Below, piece after piece: positions 14,589 to 20,919 of a DNA stretch of 48,138 nucleotides (the stretch's first letter is position 1; each line of letters begins with the position of its first letter). A model generated the notes under the pieces. It made no database searches, had not been told where the DNA came from, and worked only from the letters and a program-made list of their open reading frames with translations. Source of the DNA: Gammaproteobacteria bacterium. Lineage in GTDB: Bacteria > Pseudomonadota > Gammaproteobacteria > Thiohalobacterales > Thiohalobacteraceae. The DNA lies in the NCBI GenBank assembly GCA_016218375.1, contig JACREG010000053.1, forward strand, positions 1 to 48,138. The letters are read 5' to 3'. Both the position numbers and the translations under genes were made by a program.

Positions 14589-14930
14589 CTACGCTCCTTT
14601 TGTGGCCCAACTACAATTGGGGAGCCTAAATGTTCCGTTGTAAACGGCGCAATCGGACTCCATAATCAATCCACCCTCAACGGAGCCAAGGGCATGGGTT
14701 CCTGTTAGGGAGCCTACACCTAACCGCAATAGAAAACGGAGCAGGATAGTTCCTTCGGTTGCCTGCCAAAGTATCGGTCTTGAGATCATCCTTGATTCAG
14801 TGTTCGCTTTTTCACTTCGTTCCAGGGCGCGCCGGCTGCGGTGTCGCCGACGCTTATTGGTTTCATGGGTGCCGAATCTAGCAGCGTCCCGGATTCCCGA
14901 CAACCGCGGGCGTGCGGGCGTCTCGATCCT

Positions 14931-14942
14931 GCTGTGTGAAAT
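14931..14942 (+). repeat. Shared 12-base upstream motif, copy 1
   Basis: GCTGTGTGAAAT, followed by GCCGCAACCGC. The same 12 bases occur at 16137-16148, followed by CACGCAGCCCGC. Both copies lie 130-175 bases before a copper-region start codon, so a common regulator site is possible. Confidence 0.4.
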
Positions 14943-14987
14943 GCCGCAACCGCCCCTTAGCCCTAGCAACTGCACCCGCTCAACTCC

Positions 14988-15001
14988 TTGATAAATATCA
15001 T
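14988..15001 (+). promoter_or_regulatory. FNR/DNR-type binding site
   Basis: TTGATAAATATCAT matches TTGAT-N4-ATCAA with one mismatch. A -10-like TGCTATG lies at 15024-15030, placing the box centre about 42 bases before the predicted start point, the class II position for FNR-type activators. It suggests low-oxygen or nitric-oxide control of the barrel/OprC pair. Confidence 0.65.
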
Positions 15002-15103
15002 CTGGCCGCGCTGGCCCGGCCCTTGCTATGGCTCTCCGTATACCTTGGGACATGCGGCCCCGTGGTTGATAACGATGCGATAAAAATAATCGACGGAGGC
15101 TTT

Positions 15104-16081
15104 ATGCACACACATTCCAAGTCCGCGGGTGCGCGGCGTCTCGCTGTTGTGGCCATCGCGGTTGCGGTGCAGTTGGGCTATTCGGTTGCGGCGCAGGCGA
15201 GTTGCGGCAGCGCGTTCTGCGGTGTGAACACGAGTTGGGATGCGCAAGGTGAATGGACGCAGCCCGGGCTGCGCGCCGATCTGCGCTTTGAGTTCATCGA
15301 TCAGGATCAGCCGCGCCACGGCAGCGACAAAGTCGCGTTCGGCGAGATCGAGCGGCATCACGACGAGGTGCGCACGCTCAATCGCAATTGGTTGCTGAAT
15401 CTGGATTACGGCTTCGATGCGCATTGGGGCGTGGCGCTCACGCTGCCGGTGGCGAATCGCGATCATGACCATATTCACAATCATCACGAGGCTGGAGGGG
15501 TAGAGCATATTCCGGAGGCGTGGAATTTCACCGAGGTCGGCGATGTTCGGGTACTGGGCCGTTACCGCATGACTCAAGCCGCCGGCGTGAAGTTCGGCCT
15601 TAAATTGCCGAGCGGTGACCACGAAGTGGCCAACGACGAGGGCGATCTGGCCGAACGCACTCTGCAACCCGGCAGCGGCACCACGGATATTCTGTTGGGC
15701 GGTTTCTATCAGGGCGGCAACAAGGGCGCCCCGCTGCATTGGTTTACGCAGGCCTTGTGGCAGCATCCGCTCAACGAACGCGCCGATTTCAAGCCCGGTT
15801 ATCAGCTTGGGATCGATGCCGGCATCGACTATCCACTGGCGCAGAATCTGTCCGGTCTGCTGCAAGTAAATGTGCAGATCAAGGGCCGCGACAGCGGCGC
15901 CGATGCGGAACGCGAAGACAGCGGCGCGCAGACGCTCGCGCTGAGTCCTGGGCTTAGCTATGCCGTCACACGCAGCACGCGCGTGTACGGTTTTGTGCAG
16001 TTGCCGGTGTATCAATACGTCAACGGCGTGCAGCTCACGGTGGATAGGGCCTATGTCGCGGGCGTAACGATGATGTTTTGA
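15104..16081 (+). CDS. Outer-membrane beta-barrel protein next to copper receptor
   Basis: 325 residues. Signal peptide MHTHSKSAGARRLAVVAIAVAVQLGYSVAAQA, then a mature start CGSAFCGVNTSWDAQGEW with two Cys, amphipathic strands (LRADLRFEFID, WLLNLDYGFDAHWGVALTLPV, VRVLGRYRMTQAAGVKFGLKLPSG, PGYQLGIDAGIDY) and a C-terminal strand ending in Phe (AYVAGVTMMF), the outer-membrane signature. A His-rich loop (NRDHDHIHNHHEAGGVEH, near residue 125) could bind metal. Start chosen for GGAGG nine bases upstream. It precedes the OprC-like receptor by about 200 bases and is under a putative FNR-type box. Transported substrate unknown; copper is suggested by context only. Confidence 0.75.
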   Translation: MHTHSKSAGARRLAVVAIAVAVQLGYSVAAQASCGSAFCGVNTSWDAQGEWTQPGLRADLRFEFIDQDQPRHGSDKVAFGEIERHHDEVRTLNRNWLLNLDYGFDAHWGVALTLPVANRDHDHIHNHHEAGGVEHIPEAWNFTEVGDVRVLGRYRMTQAAGVKFGLKLPSGDHEVANDEGDLAERTLQPGSGTTDILLGGFYQGGNKGAPLHWFTQALWQHPLNERADFKPGYQLGIDAGIDYPLAQNLSGLLQVNVQIKGRDSGADAEREDSGAQTLALSPGLSYAVTRSTRVYGFVQLPVYQYVNGVQLTVDRAYVAGVTMMF

Positions 16082-16113
16082 GTGTCTCCACACCCTCCGA
16101 GGTGAATACGAAC

Positions 16114-16135
16114 GCCTGCGGCATATGCCGCAGGC
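16114..16135. terminator. Palindrome between barrel gene and oprC
   Basis: A perfect 22-base palindrome, arms GCCTGCGGCAT / ATGCCGCAGGC, 33 bases after the stop. There is no U-tract, so it may slow rather than end transcription, or act as an operator. Confidence 0.5.
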
Positions 16136-16136
16136 C

Positions 16137-16148
16137 GCTGTGTGAAAT
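16137..16148 (+). repeat. Shared 12-base upstream motif, copy 2
   Basis: GCTGTGTGAAAT, identical to 14931-14942, directly after the palindrome and 131 bases before the oprC start. Confidence 0.4.
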
Positions 16149-16278
16149 CACGCAGCCCGCTCGCGTGCGTCCGCTCGCACTGATCTAAGCCTCTGAAATC
16201 CCATCGACGCCGCGCCTGGCTTGGCGCTTGCAATGCGCGGTTATTCGTCATCCATCCACCCACGTAAGAGGTGCTCGC

Positions 16279-18318
16279 ATGTCCCGGCGCGTAATTATTC
16301 CCGGCCTGATCGGTTTGTGTGTCGTGGCCAGTGCCCAGGCCGATCACGTTCCGCTCATCCATATCGAAGGCGAATTACCGGAGCAGATGGGCGAGGTCGT
16401 CGAGCCGCAACGAGAAACCGCCGCGCCGGCGGATACGGGCGATTGGTTGCGTTCCTTGCCGGGCGTGTCCGGTACGCGCCTCGGCGGGCACGGCATCGAT
16501 CCGGTGGTGCGCGGTCAGGGCGAGACGCGCGTGAACGTGCTGCTCGACGGCGCGTATGTACACGGCGGCTGTCCCAATCGCATGGACCCGGCGACCTCGT
16601 ATGCGCCGTTGACCCGTTACGACAAGATCACGCTGATTCGCGGTAATCAGACGGTGCGTTACGGCGGTGGCGGCAGCGGCGGCACGCTGCTGTTGGAGCG
16701 CGACACGCCGCCGTTCGCACCGGGCGAGCATCCACGCCTGCGCGCCGATGCCGGTTACGGAAGCAACGGCGACCGTCGCGAGGCCACGCTCGACGGCGCG
16801 CTCGGCAGTGAACTCGGTTATGCGCGCGTCATCACCGGCCTGTCCAAGGCCAACAACTATGCAGACGGCGACGGCAACGAGGTGCGCAGCGGCTTCGACG
16901 AACGCGGCGCGAATCTGTTGCTCGGTTACACGCCGAACGCGCAAACGCGCCTGGAGTTGGGCGTCGAAGCGGTGCGCGGCGAAGACATTCTGTATGCCGG
17001 CAGCATGGATGCGCCTACAAGCGATCACAATGCGGTGCGTCTGAAGTTCTCTCAACAGGCGGAAGAAGCCGCGCGCGGTCGTGTCAGCGCGGAGCTGTAT
17101 CGTTCCGATGTCGAACATCTGATGGACAATTATTCGCTGCGTCCACTGGGCATGATGGCGACGCCCATGAGCGTGCCTTCGGATTCAACGACCGACGGCG
17201 GCCGTGTACAGTATGAAACAGACGGCGCGCACGCTTGGCTGGTCGGCGTCGATACGCAACGCAATGACCGCGAAGCTATCCGCTACAGCGACCTGGCGCA
17301 GACCCTGGTGAATTCATACATGTGGCCGGGCGTGTCGATGGATCAATGGGGTGTGTTCGTCGAGCACGATATCGAACTTGCCGAACGTCAGAAGTTACGT
17401 ACCGGTCTGCGTTACGATCAGGTCGATGCCGCGGCCGATCTTGCCAATCTCGACCCAGTAGGCATGCCGATGAGTCCGAATCAACTCTATGCGCTGTATT
17501 ACGGCACGACCGCGCAGGATGTCGGCGAACATAACGTCGGTGGTTTTCTGCGCTATGAGCATGATCTGGAGCACAGCCCGATCACCTGGACCGCGACACT
17601 CAGCCGCAGCGTGCGCACCGCCGATGCGACCGAACGTTTCATGGCCGCGAACGGCATGACGGCGGACGCGCGCTGGGTCGGCAATCCCACGCTCGATCCG
17701 GAACAACATCACCAGTTCGAGTTAGGCGCGCAGGCCAAGACGCGCGGGTGGGATTTGAACGGTGCGGTGTATGTCGATCAGGTCGACGATTACATCCTGC
17801 GCGACCGCGCGCACTCGACCAATCCGATGCTGGGCAACGCAACGATTTACCGCAATGTCGATGCGCGGCTATACGGCACGGAACTCGGCGCTGCGCGGAC
17901 CTGGGCGACTGTGTGGCAGAGTCGCGCGACGCTGGCCTATGTCCACGGCCAGAACCGCAGCGACGCTCATGCATTGGCGCAGATCGCACCGCTGGAGCTG
18001 GGATTGGAACTGCGCTATGCGCGGAGTGCGTGGGACTTCGGCGGCAGGCTGCGCGTGGTCGACAAGCAGAATCGCGTCGACGACGATTCCACCACCGGCA
18101 GCGGCCTGGACAGCGGCGAGACTTCGGGTTTTGCCGTGTTGGATCTGAGCGGACGTTATGCGCTGAGCAAACAGGTCGATGTGAAGCTCGGCGTGGACAA
18201 TGTATTCGACCGCAGCTATGCCGAACATTTGAACCGCGCCAACGATTTCGATCCGACGGTGGTGCAGATCAACGAGCCGGGTCGGAATGTTTGGTTGCGC
18301 CTGAGTGCGGCGTTGTAG
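16279..18318 (+). CDS. oprC: TonB-dependent copper receptor (OprC/NosA type)
   Basis: 679 residues: signal peptide (VIIPGLIGLCVVASAQA), plug domain (DWLRSLPGVSGTRLGGHGIDPVVRGQGETRVNVLLDGAYVHG) and a long barrel ending in WLRLSAAL. The plug segment GGCPNRMDPATSYAPLTRYDKITLIRGNQTVRYGG matches OprC/NosA, where the Cys-x(n)-Met pair (CPNRM) binds copper. It imports copper across the outer membrane with TonB energy; in denitrifiers it supplies nitrous oxide reductase. ATG 16279 has AGAGGTG upstream and gives a clean signal peptide; an earlier in-frame ATG at 16228 does not. It is convergent with the sigma-54 activator that follows. Confidence 0.87.
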   Translation: MSRRVIIPGLIGLCVVASAQADHVPLIHIEGELPEQMGEVVEPQRETAAPADTGDWLRSLPGVSGTRLGGHGIDPVVRGQGETRVNVLLDGAYVHGGCPNRMDPATSYAPLTRYDKITLIRGNQTVRYGGGGSGGTLLLERDTPPFAPGEHPRLRADAGYGSNGDRREATLDGALGSELGYARVITGLSKANNYADGDGNEVRSGFDERGANLLLGYTPNAQTRLELGVEAVRGEDILYAGSMDAPTSDHNAVRLKFSQQAEEAARGRVSAELYRSDVEHLMDNYSLRPLGMMATPMSVPSDSTTDGGRVQYETDGAHAWLVGVDTQRNDREAIRYSDLAQTLVNSYMWPGVSMDQWGVFVEHDIELAERQKLRTGLRYDQVDAAADLANLDPVGMPMSPNQLYALYYGTTAQDVGEHNVGGFLRYEHDLEHSPITWTATLSRSVRTADATERFMAANGMTADARWVGNPTLDPEQHHQFELGAQAKTRGWDLNGAVYVDQVDDYILRDRAHSTNPMLGNATIYRNVDARLYGTELGAARTWATVWQSRATLAYVHGQNRSDAHALAQIAPLELGLELRYARSAWDFGGRLRVVDKQNRVDDDSTTGSGLDSGETSGFAVLDLSGRYALSKQVDVKLGVDNVFDRSYAEHLNRANDFDPTVVQINEPGRNVWLRLSAAL

Positions 18319-18363
18319 GCGGCGCATTATTGGGCTGGTGCGGGAAACCGATCAGCCACCGTC

Positions 18364-18377
18364 ATTGCGAGCGCAAT
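18364..18377. terminator. Small hairpin between convergent genes
   Basis: ATTGCG-AG-CGCAAT in the 80-base gap between oprC and the minus-strand activator. It is short and without a U-tract. GTCATTGCGAGCG also begins the dispersed repeat at 25346, so it may be a repeat remnant. Confidence 0.35.
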
Positions 18378-18398
18378 AACGGGCCGGGATAGTCGGTG

Positions 18399-19742
18399 TC
18401 AGTTCGGCGTGTGATGTTGACAGCTATGGTAACTCTTGAGGCGTCGATACAGCGTGCGTTCGCTGATGCCCAGGATGGAGGCGACCAGTTTACGGTTGCC
18501 ATTGTGCTGTTGCAGTAAAGAGCGGGTGTATTCCCGTTCGATCTCGCTGATGGGTCGCGCATCGCTGCACGCGGCGTGCGATGTATGGATGTTTTCGGCG
18601 GCTTCGGCGGCCGGTTTCAGATTGAGATGCTCGACACCGATAACGCCGTCGTGTGCATGGGCGGCGGCGCGTTGCACGATGTTGCGCAGTTCGCGCACAT
18701 TGCCCGGGAAGCTGTAACTCTCCAGCGCCTGTAGCGCGGCACGACTGAAATGCAGCGTTTGTCCGCATTGAGTGCCGATGCGCACGGCGAGGAATTCGGC
18801 CAGGGCACCGATGTCGCGGCGGCGTTCCCGCAGTGGCGGGATGCGCACGGCCAGGGCCGCGATGCGGTAATAGAGATCGGCGCGGAAGCTGCCGGCCTCG
18901 ACCATCTTCGCCAAATCGCGATTGGTGGCCGCGATCACGCGCACATTGGCGCGGTGCAGGCTATGACCGCCAACGCGGCGGAATTCCCCGTTGTCCAACA
19001 CCCGCAGCAGCTTGGCTTGAATGGACAACGGCAATTCGCCGATCTCGTCCAGAAACAAGGTGCCGCCGTCGGCGAGTTCGTATAGACCCTTGCGCGCGCC
19101 CGCGCAGCCGGTAAACGCGCCTTTCTCGTGACCGAAAATTTCCGACTCGAAGAGCGCCTCCGGAATCGCGGCACAGTTCAGTTCGATATACGGACCGGCG
19201 GCGAGCGCGGAATGCTTATGCACGAACTGTGCGGCGAGTTCCTTGCCGACACCGCTCTCGCCGTTAATCAGCACCGGCGCATCCATTTTGGCCGCGGCCA
19301 TGATGTTTTCCATGAACCCGACGAAGGCCTTGGAGCGTCCGATCATGCGCATATCGTCGCAGGACAGTTCGAGATCGGGCGCGATACGGTGGATCACTTC
19401 CAGGAGATAGGTGCTGTTGGCCGCACCCTTGAGCGGATAGGACTTGATGCGTACATAGTCGGGTTCGCCGGTGGCGTCGAAATGCGTGTGCAGCACCTGC
19501 ACCGGCACATGGGCCTCGAAGATAGCCTTGTGCGGACATTGTTCGCCGTGCTCATGGCAAGGCTCGGACGAACGGTGCGATACCTCGTGACAACGATGAT
19601 TCAGAATCTCCGCGGGCGAGATGCCATAGGATTCGCAGTAGGTCACGTTGGCCGCGATGATTTTGTAGTCACAGTCGATGATGACCGCGGGTTCGTCGTG
19701 TGCGTCGACGAGCGACTGTAGTTCGATCGCAGGTTTGCGCAT
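18399..19742 (-). CDS. Sigma-54-dependent activator with Cys/His-rich PAS sensor
   Basis: 447 residues. Residues 1-120: PAS domain (PAVIIDCDYKIIAANVTYCESYGISPAEILNHRCHEVSH) with the cluster RCHEVSHRSSEPCHEHGEQCPH. Residues ~130-370: AAA+ domain with Walker A GESGVGKE, the sigma-54 contact loop GAFTGC, Walker B GGTLFLDEIGEL and ATNRDL. C-terminus: Fis-type helix-turn-helix (EREYTRSLLQQHNGNRKLVASILGISERTLYRRLKSY). The Cys/His group may sense metal or redox state (inference). ATG has GGAGG nine bases upstream. It is divergent from a sigma-54 promoter at 20074 and is the obvious activator of that unit. Confidence 0.9.
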   Translation of the reverse strand: MRKPAIELQSLVDAHDEPAVIIDCDYKIIAANVTYCESYGISPAEILNHRCHEVSHRSSEPCHEHGEQCPHKAIFEAHVPVQVLHTHFDATGEPDYVRIKSYPLKGAANSTYLLEVIHRIAPDLELSCDDMRMIGRSKAFVGFMENIMAAAKMDAPVLINGESGVGKELAAQFVHKHSALAAGPYIELNCAAIPEALFESEIFGHEKGAFTGCAGARKGLYELADGGTLFLDEIGELPLSIQAKLLRVLDNGEFRRVGGHSLHRANVRVIAATNRDLAKMVEAGSFRADLYYRIAALAVRIPPLRERRRDIGALAEFLAVRIGTQCGQTLHFSRAALQALESYSFPGNVRELRNIVQRAAAHAHDGVIGVEHLNLKPAAEAAENIHTSHAACSDARPISEIEREYTRSLLQQHNGNRKLVASILGISERTLYRRLKSYHSCQHHTPN

Positions 19743-19955
19743 GACTGGTTTCCTCCAACAGCAGGTGGGTCGCTCGACCCGACGCGGCCGATAGTCGACG
19801 CGCGAAATTTTCCCGCTTTTTCAAATTTCCTGCCCACGTATTTCTGCGTGTGCGCATCGGTGTGGAAAGCGCCCGATTCGCTTGTCGTAAAAGACGTTTC
19901 CGGGTTTTCCGGTAATTTACGATGGCAGTCGATTGGGCATATGTCAACGGAAGAA

Positions 19956-20027
19956 TGCGGCATTTGGCAAAGTCGACCGACTCTGCCAAGTCGACACTGA
20001 CAATTTGTCAGTCACTGCGGCATTTGG
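19956..20027 (+). promoter_or_regulatory. Probable upstream activator sites for the sigma-54 promoter
   Basis: Contains a 13-base direct repeat TGCGGCATTTGGC (19956-19968 and 20015-20027) and, between them, a perfect 17-base palindrome ACTGACAA-T-TTGTCAGT (19995-20011). It lies 47-118 bases before the -24 element, where bacterial enhancer-binding proteins bind. The palindrome is the best candidate operator. Confidence 0.6.
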
Positions 20028-20073
20028 CGGGGCGCGTTGTCGTATCTGTTTGTTTGTCTGTCGATTCGGGCGC

Positions 20074-20088
20074 TGGCACAGGGCTTGC
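20074..20088 (+). promoter_or_regulatory. Sigma-54 promoter
   Basis: TGGCAC-N5-TTGC with exactly ten bases between the invariant GG and GC, a near-consensus -24/-12 element. The leader to the first ATG at 20223 is about 120 bases. Confidence 0.85.
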
Positions 20089-20222
20089 GTTATAGCCCTC
20101 GGGGCGCCCGTCTGTACCCACGAACTCGCTGCAGATCGGGGATCGCCCTCACGCGACATGCGTACCGCCGGTGCCATGTCGTAAACACCAAAAACAAACG
20201 ATATGGCTCGGAGGAGATCTCA

Positions 20223-20819
20223 ATGAAAGTTGCAAAGGCAATAGGTATTCCATTGCTGTTGGCCGGCGTCGCCCTGGCCGGCAGCGCCAACGCCGCTCTC
20301 GTGTCGCGTAATTTCGAGTGGGTGGGTGTAGTTGGTCTGAACGGTAACAACCCCGGTTACACCGCGTCGGGCACGTTCACCTACGACGATAGTTTCGCCA
20401 TCGTCGAGGCCGAAGGCGCCTTGAACGGAAATTTCAACAACGGTCTCGATGCGCTGACCATCAGCTTCTTCGACGATACGAACGCGCTCTTGGGTACGTT
20501 CAACGATGTCGTCGCCGGGGTGAGCTATTACGACTTCCTGACCTTCCAATTCGATACCGCAACGCAGCAATTCACCAACCTGTTCGACATGGGCCAGGAT
20601 GCCGGAAACATCTACGAGTATTACATCGCCGGCACCATCGGCGGCCAGTCCTGGTTGGTGGAGTCCGACAGCCTGAACGATCTCAACAGCATCGCTCACG
20701 GCACCAGCATCGCCGTCACGTCCGCGCCTGCCGTTCCAGTTCCCGCCGCCGCCTGGTTGTTCGGCACGGGACTGGCGGGTCTGGTGGGTGTCGCGCGTCG
20801 TAACGGCCGTACAGCCTGA
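20223..20819 (+). CDS. Exported protein with PEP-CTERM-like (VPxPAAAWLFG) sorting tail
   Basis: 198 residues. Signal peptide (AIGIPLLLAGVALAGSANA), a beta-rich middle (FEWVGVVGLNGNNPGYTASGTFTYDDSFAIV, ALTISFFDDTNALLGTF) and a tail VPVPAAAWLFGTGLAGLVGVARRNGR: motif, membrane helix, basic end. This is the gammaproteobacterial variant of the PEP-CTERM signal processed by exosortase-like enzymes and tied to cell-surface or extracellular matrix material. The product's own function is unknown. First gene after the sigma-54 promoter, with GGAGG nine bases before ATG. Likely co-transcribed with the large exported protein 100 bases downstream. Confidence 0.85.
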   Translation: MKVAKAIGIPLLLAGVALAGSANAALVSRNFEWVGVVGLNGNNPGYTASGTFTYDDSFAIVEAEGALNGNFNNGLDALTISFFDDTNALLGTFNDVVAGVSYYDFLTFQFDTATQQFTNLFDMGQDAGNIYEYYIAGTIGGQSWLVESDSLNDLNSIAHGTSIAVTSAPAVPVPAAAWLFGTGLAGLVGVARRNGRTA

Positions 20820-20919
20820 CATTATGAAAAACCGAAGACATGGAGCCGACCTTGGCGTCGGCGTATGCCACACATAACCCGCAACCCTTTTCCGCGGGCG
20901 AACTCTCGGAGGAATGAAC

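Larger units (their letters stand above)
11664..14611 (-). mobile_element. Integron-type cassette array without integrase (CALIN)
   Basis: Five minus-strand units (ABM protein; HEPN protein; membrane-HEPN protein; helical protein; toxin-antitoxin pair), four of them followed at once by an attC-like site of 57-68 bases. Genes fill the cassettes almost completely, starts lie 4-14 bases past an attC in three cases, and codon use differs between units. A GTTGGGC on the minus strand at 14611-14605, 16 bases before the first ATG, could be the remnant of an upstream core site. No intI gene or clear attI lies in the window, which fits a cluster of attC sites lacking an integron integrase. Confidence 0.78.
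14589..15103. other. Gene-free stretch between cassette array and copper region
   Basis: No convincing gene on either strand; frames here lack family resemblance and ribosome sites. It holds the possible array-side core site (14605-14611), a further minus-strand GTTAGGT about 14718, a GTGTGAAAT-containing motif at 14931 and an FNR-type box at 14988. The left half may be a decayed cassette or attI region, the right half is the promoter of the barrel-protein gene. Confidence 0.5.
19743..20222. other. Divergent control region
   Basis: 480 bases without a gene between the minus-strand activator and the PEP-CTERM-like gene. It holds the direct repeats, palindrome and sigma-54 promoter listed separately. 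The part 19750-19950, next to the activator, shows no motif I can name. Confidence 0.6.

Noticed and set aside
14589-15053. Integron integrase or attI upstream of the cassette array
   Set aside because: No frame shows tyrosine-recombinase motifs; only isolated GTTGGGC and GTTAGGT core-like heptamers are present, which is too little.
16090-16278. Cobalamin riboswitch ahead of the TonB receptor
   Set aside because: Although GTGAAAT and a nearby CCCGC look tempting, the B12 box and the other conserved core segments are absent, and the receptor is of the copper type.
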